A stretch of 64,000 bases of DNA from Asterochloris sp. CNOR1 (Eukaryota; Chlorophyta; Trebouxiophyceae; Trebouxiales; Trebouxiaceae): positions 1,240,001 through 1,304,000 of the forward strand of contig OZ017754.1 in NCBI GenBank assembly GCA_963969365.1, read 5' to 3'. The first letter of the stretch is position 1. The number at the start of each line of letters is the position of its first letter. The notes beneath the pieces were generated by a model. That model was not told the origin of the DNA and searched no databases. It was given only the letters and a program-made list of their open reading frames with translations. Positions 11,461 to 23,500 of the stretch are shown in pieces. A program made the position numbers and the translations under genes.

Positions 11461-12396
11461 TCATGGCAAAAGCAGCACTGATTGATGCATAAGCAGCGCT
11501 GCACGCACATACTTAGCAAGCAAAATTGGGGGATGGTCATCAAAGAGGTCTGTCAAAGTCTGTTCTGGCGTCTGGAATAGGTGGCTGTGGGCGTTGCGCA
11601 GGTCATCGAGCTGGGGACAGTGCAGCAAGATGTGTTGCTCGTCTTCTATGGCGGTTGCTGATGTGCAGAGGCGGCAGGTCCTCTCGTGTCTGGCTTCTGA
11701 TGTGTAGCGGCCTGTCTCAACTCTCAGCCTGTGGCTGCTGCAGCGGATATGGGCCATTGATTTGCGCAGTCTGTAGCCTCTGATCTGCTGGATGTAAGGT
11801 TGCGTGGTGTACGCTGCGCTGAAGCCGCGCATCTGCTTGTACGTTGCCACGGTGCTGTCTGAGTTCTCCGCAAAGAGCCGCTCATGGCGCTCTGTGCTGG
11901 GGGCGCTGGCAGGCCTCCCGCGGGCCTGCAAGGCAGCAAATCCAGCAGGGGTACGCAGGAGCCTAAGGTTTTCCACATTGGGTGTGCCGTCAAACATCGC
12001 CCAGAACAGTGGGTTGTCAGATGCAGTGCGAGTGACATTGCAGATGCGCAGCCTGAACTTGTCAACTTGTTTTTGCCAATGCACAGCAAGCGGGTATCTG
12101 CCAAACTCAGCCAGGGCAATCAAGTGGTGCGTGGTGCGTTTCACTCCCAGCAGGCCACGTAAGAACTGGAGGTGGACGCCTTCCAGCACTTTGGTGACTG
12201 TGCTGCTGGCATCATGGTGCCAGAACCACACCTCACAGCCATAGCTGAGGATGGGCAGCACCAATGCATTGAACAAGTTGCACATGCGCTGGGGGTGCAC
12301 ATAGCCAAGCTGGAAGCACCTGCGGCGCATGGCATGCATGGTCAAGGTTTTGGCATGCTGGTCAAGGTCAACCCTCTGGATCTGAAGCTCGAAGTG
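11461..12396 (-). mobile_element. 5'-truncated LINE (non-LTR retrotransposon) reverse transcriptase fragment
   Basis: The frame is open from 12396 down to the stop at 11461. It contains the end of a reverse-transcriptase thumb typical of LINE proteins (NALVLPILSYGCEVWF, then LRGLLGVKRTTHH) and a C-terminal zinc knuckle (CRLCTSATAIEDEQHILLHC, a C-x2-C...H-x4-C pattern). The catalytic palm (YxDD) and endonuclease are absent. The copy is therefore a dead-on-arrival 3' part, stopped upstream by TGA at 12397-12399. No poly-A tail or target-site duplication was found by eye. It lies exactly between two divergent genes that both seem to lack their first exon. Confidence 0.86.
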
Positions 12397-12580
12397 TCAT
12401 GCAGCATGCATGCCCTGGAATCAAGGCTCTGTCGCAATCTAGATGTGAACTGAGAAGTACCAGGGCACATTCCTTCCGCCAGAGATCCACACTTCCAAAT
12501 GGCTTGAAGGTCTGTCTGCAGCAAGCTGGCGGGCATGCTGGTGGGAGCCTGATCTCAGACACTTGAGGCATGCACTGCAG

Positions 12581-13659
12581 ATTAAGTGCATTAGCCAGGC
12601 AGATGTCAAATTCTTATGGCATGAGATCTTCGAGAAGCAGGCATACCTCCAGCATGGCATGGGGGTAGCCCCAGGTGACACAGTGCTGGACGTGGGGGCC
12701 AACATAGGTCAGCTGGGCTCTTGCTGACACCCCTCTGTGCACATCTGCTGCCCACACCCTGTTCAAGGGCAAGCCTCTGATGTTGCAGGCATGTTCAGCA
12801 TGCAGGCTGCCCAGTTGGCAGGCCCAGAGGGTAAGGTGCTGGCAATTGAGCCTGTTCCTGAGACATTCGCTGCGTTGGAGCACAATATCCAGGCGCATGC
12901 TGCCTGGGCAGAACGGCAAGGTAGATTACACAGTCAACTGCATGCTCACCGCCTTGAATATGCTGCTGGTTGCACCTGCCCTAAGCAGACATGCAGTGTC
13001 GCTGCAGGCTTGCAGATTGCTCCAGTTACCTGCTGCCGGACTGCTGTGGGTGCCAACAGCATAGCTGAGGTGCAGCTCACCTTCTACCCCAGTGCATCTG
13101 GATGGAGCACGATGTACCCTGACGATGAGGAGGTGCTGTCCGCCATGGATGTGTTCCTAGAGAAGTCTCTTTCAAGTTTGAAGGGTATCGACGCCACACC
13201 CTGGGCTAAAATTGGGCAGGTGCTTCAAAAGGGTGCCCCAGAGTGGCTCTCAAAGCGCCTTCAACGGTGCGTCGGAATGTCGGCGAGGCTGGGGTGCTAT
13301 AAACATGCCAATCACAGCATGTTGCCCCATGCTGCAGGTGGTACATACAGCAGATGCTGGGCAGTCAGACCAGAGTGGCTGCCCCTATGACCACGGTGTC
13401 ACAGCTGCTTATACAATACAACATTACAAGATTGCAGCTGCTGAAAATTGATGTCGAAAGGGCTGAGCTTGAGGTGCTGCGCGGCATTGCCCTGAATGAC
13501 TGGCCAAAAATCCAACAGATGGTGCTAGAGGTTCATGACATTGAGGAACGCCTTGAAGCTGTGAAACACCTTGCGCAAGAGACGTTCACGACTTGCATGG
13601 TGGTGCAGGATGATGCCCTGAAGGGCAGCACACTACACAATGTGTTCTGCCGCCGATAA
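12581..13659 (+). CDS. FkbM-family SAM-dependent methyltransferase, 5' exon not found
   Basis: Exons 12581-12707, 12789-12920, 13008-13266 and 13338-13659 join in phase (127, 132, 259 and 322 bases) and end with TAA at 13657-13659. The first visible exon holds the SAM-binding motif I (PGDTVLDVGANIG, completed across the splice). The second has acidic loop VLAIEPVPETF. The last has the FkbM signature LLKIDVERAELEVLRGI and then IQQMVLEVHD. The family methylates hydroxyl groups of sugars or small molecules; the substrate is unknown here. The frame is open upstream to 12449 without an ATG, after which the LINE fragment begins. Either the exon extends upstream, the start exon was removed, or the locus is a 5'-truncated copy. 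The rest shows no damage. Confidence 0.87.
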
Positions 13660-13779
13660 AGCAACAATTTGCATTTGTTCGCACAAAAGATGCTGAAGGC
13701 AAGATGGCAGCACAACATGAATTGAATCAATCGTCTTAGGTGCCAAAAGAAGACAAGAAACTGGCTAAGGGTGATTCAA
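13660..13779. other. Convergent intergenic gap, FkbM and cyanobacterial-type gene
   Basis: Only 120 bp separate the two stop codons. The stretch is more A/T-rich than its surroundings. No RNA gene or repeat is seen. Confidence 0.6.
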
Positions 13780-16700
13780 TTACTTAGGGGCCACCTGGGC
13801 TGGCTGCTCTGACGACTTGAGCTCAGGCAGCTTGCCATTGCCGTTGACATTGGCGTTGCCATGAAGCAGCTTCTGCAGGTTTGGGTTGTACCCCAGGAGG
13901 TGGAGGGACTTGATCTGGTCGCGGACATGGCTGGGCACCAGTTCCTCCCAGTCGTCAGTGCCTGCCAACAAGAGGTAGATGGTGGCAATGAGGAGATGTG
14001 GACTGCTCCTCGACATGGCTGGCAGTCGCATGGGCTGCCGGCCAATAATGAGGGGAGCCGAAGCAGATGGGAATGCTGGATAGCCACTTTGCAAGTTGTA
14101 AAGTGTGAGGAACTGAGGACACCAGAGGAAAGAGGCCACTGACTCCTGGACAGCATATTCTCCTAGCGGGTAAAGCAGCACAACACCCCTGCCTGTGGGT
14201 CTGCACAGTGCAAGGCATATGGCGGACCACACATGGTGCCTCAACAGCAGGGCAAAGGCAGGACCTGGGCACCTGTCCAGATTGTCTCAGCCCCGTGCAA
14301 CCACCGCTCACTATCTACTCGTGTGTATTCCAAAATCCAGATATGCCAAGCACTGGCTGCAAGGTAAGCTTTGCAGAAGAAGGCACATTAAGCAGACATC
14401 TCCTGATGCTATCAAGCGGGCATGGTACAGCAACACACTCTTACTTGCAGGCATGGGCACGCATCCGCAGACACAGGAATGAGCACAGTATCAGAGGCCT
14501 GTAAAACCCATCTGTGGCACCCAGCCACCACCTGAGACCCTACTCCCCATTTGATGATCCACACCACAGCAGGCAGTCAGGCGTCAGGGCACCAAGCAAG
14601 CACACGAGGGCAGGGGCACCTCTCCTGATGCTCTTGACAACCATGTTGGACATGGTCTTGCATATTGTGCAGCCGAAACGGTTGTATGTATTCAGCTGCC
14701 TGCTCAGGCGCACCTGTTCTGAGGCTCTTGGCCACCTGTCGCTGCAGCAACCCTGTGTGCAGTGACGCAGCGCTCTCACAGTGCACTGGCTACAGCGACA
14801 TACCTATACGGATGCTCTCAGCGACAACCTTGGACACGTCGCCGTGGATGAGCAGCTTCTTGTCGTACTGCTGGATGGCGATGATGGTCCCGCGCTCGCG
14901 AATGTAGTCAAACAGCTTCTGCACCTGGGGCTCCACCTGCAAGTGATCTGATGTGTTGGTCATGGCAGCCAGATTCTTTCTTGTAGTCAACAGCACTAGT
15001 ACCTTGACCTCCACACCTACAGCATATCAAAGGATGATGGAGCATCTTGTTGTCCAGCGCAGATCTGTGAGAACCTGGTGGTGGTAACCGCAATTTATTG
15101 CACCTTTCATTGCATTGCCTCATCAAACAGACCATGAAGAGGCTCCATACTTGACCGTCCCGGCAAGCCCATTCTGCAGCATCAGATTGCGCATGGCAAC
15201 AACCATTATCACCTTCAGGCTCACTCCAGGGATCCCACTCCCAGACCCATCAATCGGCTGCAAGCAATTATGCCCTTGGCCAATGCAAAGGCGGGGTCAA
15301 TCTACCGATGTTGCTGTTCCTAGCTCTGAGTCTTCAGCCTGTCTATTGTGTGGCAGCCCAGACCTGTCATTCAGCGCAGCCTGACAGATGGACTGCTCTA
15401 TGATCCTGACCTTCAGGGTATCTGCAGTGACCAGCTGCCCAGTCTTGTCGTCCTTGGTGGGGTAGACATACAGCTTCAGGTCATACTTGAGCAGGCGCCC
15501 AAAACCCTCCAGAATGCCTCCATCCAGGTCTGTGTAGTGCTTCTCCTTGAACAGCTCCTGCACGTCACAGCACAAGCTCGCGCAGCAAAGCTGTATCTGC
15601 CTCAAGTTGTGCGTAGGAAAGCAGGGTACAGTCTGCTACTGACCCTCAAGGCATTGCAATGCCCAAAGTGAGCCACCCTACTGCACATCGCGGGCATGCT
15701 GGCATGCCAACAAGATACTGAGGCAAAAAAATGTTCTTTGCACTCTCACAGCAGCCGCAGTAGCATGCAGAGAAGCTCAAAAGACTGAGGAGGGTGTGAC
15801 AGAACAAGAGCCACACAACTCACTGCCTGCCTTGCCGGCCACACAAGGAACCAGGCCACTTGCGGGGATGAGGGGAAACATCCCTGGCAAGGCCAGCCTT
15901 CTCAGGCTGCCCCACAGGTGCAAGTGAAGTATGATGCACACACTTGACAGCATGCAGCCCTCACAGACAGCCCTACAACTCACTGCCAGGGAGGGGATGC
16001 CCATGGCAATGACGATGGACTCCCGCGTGAAGGTTGACAGGTAGCCTGCTAGACTGAAGTACCTTCGGTAGTTAGACAGCAGCACACTATAGCCCTGCAG
16101 GCAAACACAAGCACGACGGTGCGGCCTGCGCTTGACATGAGGTACAGGCATCCTAAGGCTGCTCAACAAAATTCCCAAGCGCGAAGATGAGGGACAGGGC
16201 TTTATTTGTAAGGGGTTGGGCTGGCTGACTCTGCTGACAATGTGCAGAAATGAGCTTGCAGAGCAGCCATGCTGTGGCGCAGGTTGAGCCAATGCGTTGA
16301 CTCCAACCAACCATCTGCAGTCCACGTGGCTCACCATGGTAGAAAGGGCCTCGATGCGCTGGAGGAAGGCTGCCTCCTGGATGCCGCCATCCCGAGTGGT
16401 CCAGTCCAGCAAATCCCCGCCCTGCAGCATGCACAAGGCATGGTCGGCTTGCAGGTGGGTAGCACAGCGTGTGCCAATAATAGCTGGGGGAGCCACCCTG
16501 CAGGGACCATTGCGTTAGCCTGACAGCAGCTGTATGTCCGCTCAGACTGCGTCTAGGAGCATCCCCAGCAGGACAGCAGTTGTTCAAACGCAAAGCTGCA
16601 TGAGTTGCCTCCCTGTGGTCCACAGAGGGACCCCTCCCCACGCCCTGGCCTCCTGCTCCACTCAGCAGGGACCCAGCTTTGGAATCCACAAGCCCCAGCA

Positions 16701-19700
16701 ACAATTCCACACCCATCAAGCGGCGCACAGCAAGGTCAAGGAGCGTGCTGGATGCCCAGCGTGACTGCCCAGGCACACTGAACTTCAGAGGTGCTGAACA
16801 AGGCGTAACCCTCACCTCCATCATGTCGCGTGTGGTCAACTCCAGCAGCACCATGGTGTCGTCCCGGTACACACACTCATCATAGGACCCCGTGGTCACA
16901 GAGTCGTTGCTGTCAAACATGCTGCCCGCCGGGGGATCGCAGAAGAACTGCTGCGCCGCCCCCATGAGCATGTCATTGTGCAGCAGAGTGAAGGGGCGGA
17001 AGCGCCCGCGCGTGATCAGCACATTCTTCTTGCGCAGGGCCTCCTGGGGGATCTGCAGGCGCCCTGCAGGGGGGAGAAGAGGGCCATGGTCATATGCTAT
17101 AAAAACACATTGATACCTACTCATGCCAAGGGCCTCATGGGAAGTCTGCAGGCGCCCTGCACAGAGGAAGTAAAAGCAAGGGCCATCACAACGTATGCGA
17201 ATGTCAACAATTTGAGCATGGAACAACTGCTCTTTGAGCAAGCTGCCTTTGGCACATTTCAGATTGTACAGACAGTCTTGTGTCGGGAGCAAGGTTGCAA
17301 CCATGACTTGTGCGCGCACGCAATCAACACGTGCTTTTCTAGCGTGGCCTCCCTGGAGATTCGCAGGCGCCCTGCAGGGGCAGCAGCTGCAAGCGACCTG
17401 CACATGCCTAAGAAGGTCAAAGGTGACAGCACCAGCGCTTCAGACTAAAGGTGACAGCTGCTGCAGGCACCTGGCTGCAGAGAGGCGACTTCTCTAAGTC
17501 AGGCAGCTTCGCCTGCAGGCACACTTGCAGATGGGGTCCGGCTGAGCCTAGCAAAAGCTCAGTGCCCTGGCATGACATCACGGGTGCTGTGCCGACGCAG
17601 ACTAGCCAGTGTAGAGCAGCACTCCACTGCATGAAGCCCCACCTTGTGGGTCAAACAGCGCTGCATCACACAGGTTCTTCTGCACGAGGCGCAGCGCTGC
17701 GACCCTGTTGTCCACATGCCTAAACTCGGGGCCGCTGAAGTCAAGGAGGTCAACCTGCACCGGGACTGGACTGGTCAGAGTGCTGCGGAGCTTCACAAGA
17801 GTCAGGGGGCCCAGGGTTGGGCATTGGGCAGCCTCAGCCCAAACCCTAAGACCATTGAATGACAGGCAGTGTTTGGCACCTAAGCAAAACCCTCCCTACT
17901 GTTGGTCCAGGAGGAAACACATATTGGTCTGGGAGGAAAGCCATGAGGGAATGCTAATCCATCTGCTACACGGCTCACCTGCATGCAGCTGCGACGTCCT
18001 CTGTCCAGCAGGCGCCGAAACCATGACACAACTTGCAAGATCAACATGGCCAGATGCCAGGAAGACTTGGCAGCTAAGGGACCTGGCACCCTCGAGGCAG
18101 CAGATATGTTTGTCATTGACACTGCTCACCTGCATGCTGTTGCGGGGCAGGTCAATCAGCAGGCCATTCGGCCAGGGCAATGTGCTGAGAGCTGCTGTGG
18201 CCACTCACAGCGGTGTTCTTGTGCCTGCGGTTTAATGGCACCACGCTGAACACCACCATCTGACCTGCATGCGGCTGCGAGGCAGCTCTTCCAGCAGGCC
18301 CGAGATGATGTCCTGGTAGCGGGAGCCCTTGGTGAGGGCCCCGTGGATCAGGTTGACGCCCAGCACACCCAGGGCCTCTTGCTGTGCTTGCGCAGTGTTG
18401 TCCAGCATGCGGCAGTGCAGCATGATGGTGTTGGGCTCCCGCTGCCTGCAAGCAGGGTGACATTGCACTACAGTTTAGAGTCAGGTGACTCAGCCAAGTG
18501 ATGACGCCATTGGGGCTCGCCCTGCAGCCTCTGCAGCCCTTTGGGGGGTTTAGGTTCTTGAGGTCTTGTGTTGACCAGGCTGAGGCCAGTCTGCAAGATG
18601 GTAGTAGGCTCCTGCTGCTTGCAGGCAGAAGGCATGAGGTCTCAGTATCCAGCATGCGGCTGTGCAGCATGAACTTGCTGGACTCCTGCAACCCGCAGGC
18701 AGGAGCGCAGACACTGCACGGAGGCCTGCTCTGCTCAGCGTGCAGTGCGCCATCACAGCTAGATCAAGCTGCATCCAGGCAGAAGGTGCGACAGTCTTGT
18801 GGCCTGGGCCTGTGCATGGCACTGGTGGCTCAGCACGGGCATTGGCTTTTACACAGTCTGGCCATTGTACAAGGAACCCGTCCTGGCTGCGGTTTCACTC
18901 ATTCCTGAAACCCCGGCACAACGCAAGCGAAGACGCACACTGAGCACAGCTGGCGCACCACAAGATGCCCAAGCAGAAGACCTCCGATGCAGACTCAAGC
19001 TGTGAGACTCACCCTGGACGTAGCTGGTATTTGAAACCCAGCCAGCCATGGCACTCGTTGTCACGGTTAAACGCCTTTGCCACCACAGTGTCGGCAAAGG
19101 CAAAGAAGGCCGTGTTGTCCCCTCGAGCGTTGCGCAGTGTGAGGTTGCAGGACAGGTACTCTGAGTCCAGCATGGCTTCCACTCTGTCGCGTGTCACATA
19201 TCTGCAGGCAGCAGCTGGCATTGCATCGTGCAGTTGGCTTTCCAGTGCAAAGTGTGCAGGGGCAGGGAATGTCTCAGTACCGTGGCAGCTCATCTGTCAA
19301 CTTACACTTGCAGGCAGCAGGGGGACTTATCAATGTAATCAAGTCAGCAACAGGGCTGGCGGGTGCTTTCTGGTAGGGCAAGTCTCTGGAGGCCCCAACA
19401 GAGCCAGCACATCATTGCAAGGGCGACATGCAGCTGCAGCCATGTTTGGCAGGAGGCAGATTGGTAGAAATGGCAGCGCACATGAAGGGCAGCTGCAAGA
19501 TCCATTGACACTTCGCATGGAAAACATGGCTGAGGCAGCAAGCATTTCTTGTCAAGCAACCCAGTCAAAGACACCCATCTCAATCAGCGAGCTCTGGCCT
19601 CACCTGTCCGTCTTGCCATACTCAGCATCCGAGATGGTCATGTCGTATGCTGAGATGGACTTGGCAATGGTGCCTGCAGAGCGTCAGCTCCACTCAGTTG

Positions 19701-20520
19701 CATGTCATCAAGAGTGAGCTTTGCATTCACGCTTTGCATTCACGCCCTGAAGCATGTCCAAGCAGTATCGTTGCTGAGAAGCGCCGGCAACCCCAATGCC
19801 TCACACTGCACCACCAGCACGCATGCTGGGCAGTGTGTGCGGTCCTGAGGCATCACTTGCCCTCTCACAGCAGTATCGTGCATCACACTGTCAGGGCCAA
19901 CCGCCTCACCTGCTGCGCCGCCCACCCTGAAGAACCACCGCGCCACCTCCTGCCCAGCCCCAATCTCAGCCAAGACTCCATACCACAGAGGGCACAGATT
20001 CACCTCCAGGGCCTGCATCGGGGACGGGGCCAGTTGACAGCATGCAGGGAGCCAGGCTTGTCACAAGATGAGGCTGCTCAGAACATTTGTCACAACGCGG
20101 GCCTCACAGCTGACTGTGCTCAGTGCAGCGCTGGCCTGACAACCAAGCTTGAGAGTCGGGCAAGATGCCAGCACCTCACCTTTGCTGCACACTTGGAAAA
20201 CTGCTGTTCAATCTGCACAGCAGAAGGGACCCTTCAGCAGGTGCCTCTCAGAAGTCAGGCTGAACAGGGCGGGGTGCAGCGCCATGCTGCTCACGCTGTC
20301 TGCTGCTGCTCTGACGAGGCCAGCAGCATGCCTGTTCTGATGCACACGGCGCTGGCAGATCTGCCTGCTCAGCTTGGAGGTTTTGCCAAAGCATGCAGAG
20401 CGCCTGGGCTGCTGGGTTGGGTGCCCTTTCCAACTCTGTGAATTGGCCACAGGGGGAGCACATGTAGGCTTGGATGTCGATACCTGGCATAGCGGGACCG
20501 ATGCCGGCATGCTGACTGCG
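13780..20520 (-). CDS. Cyanobacterial/planctomycete-type conserved protein with nucleotidyltransferase-like motif
   Basis: Roughly 550-600 residues over at least eleven exons. Main exons: about 20016-19912 (AEIGAGQEVARWFFRVGGAA), 19673-19607 (SISAYDMTISDAEYG), about 19204-19012 (LTLRNARGDNTAFFAFADT), 18441-18265 (MLHCRMLDN, EALGVLGVNLI), 17754-17644 (DNRVAALRLVQKNLCDAALF), 17063-16817 (VLITRGRFRPFTLLHNDML), 16424-16339, 16098-15985 (VLLSNYRRYF), 15557-15411 (DLDGGILEGFGRLL), 14938-14805 and about 13964-13780. I recognise this order of motifs from a bacterial family carrying unreliable labels such as nicotinamide-nucleotide adenylyltransferase or TonB-dependent receptor. The RGRFRPFTLLH stretch resembles a nucleotidyltransferase HxGH loop, so NAD-related activity is possible but unproven. 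The N-terminal exon is unclear: MPASVPLCQ at about 20522 and MPGIDIQAYMCSPCG are both candidates. Confidence 0.72.
17050..17372 (-). repeat. Two acceptor echoes upstream of the 17063 exon
   Basis: On the minus strand the real exon begins after CTGCAG with GGCGCCTGCAGATC. Copies of the acceptor plus GGCGCCTGC occur at 17141-17156 (93 bp upstream) and at 17355-17371 (a further 216 bp). In translation the real exon reads RLQIPQEAL; the copies read RLQTSHEAL and APANLQGG-like. Confidence 0.7.
17979..18300 (-). repeat. Two donor echoes downstream of the 18441-18265 exon
   Basis: The real exon ends GLLEELPRSRMQ then GT at 18264-18263. Downstream copies end at 18130 (GLLIDLPRNSMQ then GTGAG) and 17979 (RLLDRGRRSCMQ then GTGAG), at 135 and 151 bp steps. 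Both copies keep a perfect GTGAG donor. Confidence 0.78.
18640..18700 (-). repeat. Acceptor echo upstream of the 18441 exon
   Basis: About 244 bp upstream of the real exon start (REPNTIMLHCRMLD) a copy with its own GCAG reads QESSKFMLHSRMLD. The two are clearly related over about 45 bases. Confidence 0.72.
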
Positions 20521-20522
20521 AA

Positions 20523-20579
20523 AGCAGGCCTCTTCAGTGGTGCTGTCAGGTGGGATAGATAAGCTGTCCAGGTCAATGC
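20523..20579. promoter_or_regulatory. Putative very short divergent promoter
   Basis: If the minus-strand gene starts near 20522, fewer than 100 bp separate it from the BIO3-BIO1 start codon. No TATA box is visible. The start of the left gene is uncertain, so the limits are tentative. Confidence 0.35.
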
Positions 20580-23500
20580 ATGGCCATGGGTGCCATGATG
20601 AGGCACCGCACCCTCATCTCCCGTATTTGGCGACGGTGTGTGAGGCAGGCGTCTCTAAAGGGTACAGCCTCATTGACTGGGGGAGGGGACCTGCCGTTTG
20701 GTCATTGGCAGCCCCTGGAGGTGCCCAGCTTCATGGTCTGGGGGGCCAACACTGATGTGGGCAAGACACTGGTCAGTGCTGGACTCATCAGGGCAGCAAG
20801 GCTACAGGTGAGGCATGTCAATCTCCGTTGACCATCAGATGGGCCCAGACTACAAAGCCAGATCACGGTGCTGTGCAGTGTCAGACCAACATGTCTGCCT
20901 GCAGGGGCTCCACAGCTTGTTTGTCAAGCCTGTGGCAACTGGCTTTCCCAAGGACGCAGATGGACATCTTGTGGTGGGCTGCCATGCCTCTGCTGCCAAT
21001 GACCTGTCTGAGATTCTGCAAACACACAACTCAGACAGGCTCTCTGCCAGCAGGGGACTGCTGCCGCCATCCCACACCAGCTGGGCTGGCATGCCGCCCA
21101 GCTTGCTGCCACACCAACGATAGCAACAAAGCGGCAGCCTGAGCACACACCCAGTCCGCACCAGGCCGCTAGTCATTTGCCTTCCTCTCCCAGCCTGAGC
21201 ACCACCCTCTTTGCCTGGCAGGAGCCTGTCAGCCCCCATGTGGCTGCAGCAAAGGAAGGTGCGTTCATTGCTGGCCAGCAGGAGCCCCGGCCATGAGCTT
21301 GCAGGGTCATCCAGAACTGTTGCATGCCACCAACAGGGCCTGCTTTCACCAGGACTCCTCTGCAGGCCGGGGCGTGTCAGATGGGGAGCTCCAAACTGCT
21401 GTCCTGCAGCAGCTGCAGGACTTTGCTGGCACATGCAGTCAGCGCCCCCTGCTGGCAGCAGGCGGCGTCAGATCTAGAGGCTCTGTGGCCACAGCAGTTG
21501 CACTTGTGGAGACCGCTGGCGGACCAGCAAGCCCTGGGCCTTCTGGGTCGCTGCAGGTGAGCTGTGGCTGTGGCTGTGGCTGTGGCTGTGGCTGTGGCTG
21601 GCTGCCGGGCCAGATGGCTGGTAAGTAGTTCACAACTTCTGTCGCCTGCTCAGCTGCTTACATCAAATGCCATGCTGGCTGCACCTTGATAACACACAAG
21701 GAAGGTGGCAAGCTGCATGGCCCACCCTCCCCTGGAGCAGCACTGGGCATGCCTGCCATGTGCAGTCAGCGCACCCATCACCGTGCCAAGAGTGCATGCA
21801 TCTCGGCTGAATGCAGTGCGACGCATGGCGGCCTCTGCGGATGCCCGCAATCCTGGTGGGTGACAGCCGCCTCGGCGGCATCTCGGCCACCATCACTGCC
21901 CTGGAGACGCTGAATGCACGGGGCTACACAGTCGCAGCCATCCTGTTCGTGGGTGACGAGTGTAACTGGCAAGCAGTCAGCCAGCATCTGGCCAGCCGCC
22001 CCAGCTTCGAGGGTGCACAGACGTGAGGCCCTTGCTTGTAGCGCCTGCATGGCGGGACTGACATGCTGGCATGGCTTGGGCAGGCAGGTCATATGCTAGA
22101 CTTCCAAACCCTGCTGGGCATGCATCAACCAGTTCCCTCTCTCGTGCCAGAGGTCGCTCTACGAGCATGAGGCTGTCAGTGGCTGCAAGGCAGCATGAGT
22201 ACCCAACTGCACCTGGCTGTTGTTCGTATACATCTTGCTGCTCTTTGATCTGGGCTGCTTGGTGCTGCAGGCCTGACATGCACATTGTAAGACATATAGG
22301 CAACGCTCCTCCACCACCCCCCAGGTCAGCTGGCATTCAACAACCCTGAGTTTCATTATGTGTGTCTGCTCATGGAAGGCTGGCTGCCTGGTCCAGCTGT
22401 GGGCCCAGTCCGTCAGGTGGCCAGGTTGGCACCTGCTCAGGCAATCTCGAGGGGTGTCCTTCTGACATGCTGCAGTGAACGCAGCCCTGATGGGCAGCTG
22501 GACCCTGCTCTACAGCAGTGGCTTGTGGAGACGCAGGGCACCTTCAGCACCGTGTTGCAGGAGCTGCAGGCCTGGCACCAGCTCCGAGGTTAGTATTCTT
22601 TACAAATATTACCGTCATATCCTCATGTATTGTTGAACTGAGCTGGGCCCTGTCTACTTTGCTGCACCCTCCCACTGGCAAGCCACCTTTTCATTGCCGC
22701 TTGGCCCCTGTCTGCCCTGCTGCACCCGCCCCCTGGCAAGCCACTCTGTCAATGCCGCGGGGGCTGCGCAAGGCAGGACAGCTGGTCTTGAGCACTTCTC
22801 GGGAATGCACAAGCTGCTTGGGTCTTGCGCATGTTTCACATCGCCCCTTGACTCCACCCTTGGCACACCCCTGCTGTGCAGCGTTGGGTACGACATAGCC
22901 TTGCATACAGGACCTGCACTGCAGCTGCATGCGCTGCTCTGTGGCCCGATGTTGGCTTTCAGCAGGGGCCATCCCTGCCAGAAGGCTGAAAATGCTTGAC
23001 ATGATATGTGCCAGCACCAGGCTGGTGTAGCACCCTGCAACATATCTCTGCTTTGCAGTGGACGGGCTGCAGAGCGCAGCAGGAAGGGCCCAGCAGGCCC
23101 TGTGGTGGCCCTTCACTCAGCACAAAACCCTGGGACCCAAAGACGTCACCCTCATCGATGCTCGCTGCGGCGAGAGCTTTGCAGTGGTGAGGCCTTCAAC
23201 AGGGTCATGCTCCTGGATCTGCTTTAAGTGTGTGCTGCTCATCATCAAGGCACGAGACCATTGGTGTAAGGTATGCAGCTTGAGCCTGCAGGTGGAATGT
23301 GCTGCCAAGGGTTGACGCCGGCTGCCTGAAGAGCTTTGCAGTGGTGCAGCGCGAGCCTTGCCTTGTGACGTGATGTGCTGCAGGGCTTGCCGCCCTGTTG
23401 CCTCAGCAGCTTGCAGTCATGCCAAGTGTATCTCTGCACGTGCGCTCTACCAAGCCATCAATGAGCCGAGGCTGCGTGCCACCATGAAACACACACTTGG

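Noticed and set aside
16153-17403. A 416-codon minus frame over the cyanobacterial-type gene
   Set aside because: It covers the real exon 17063-16817 but also introns and echo copies; its ends have wrong composition and the neighbouring exons use other frames.
21556-21604. Cys-Gly repeat peptide as a metallothionein-like protein
   Set aside because: It is the translation of a GCTGTG microsatellite inside an intron.
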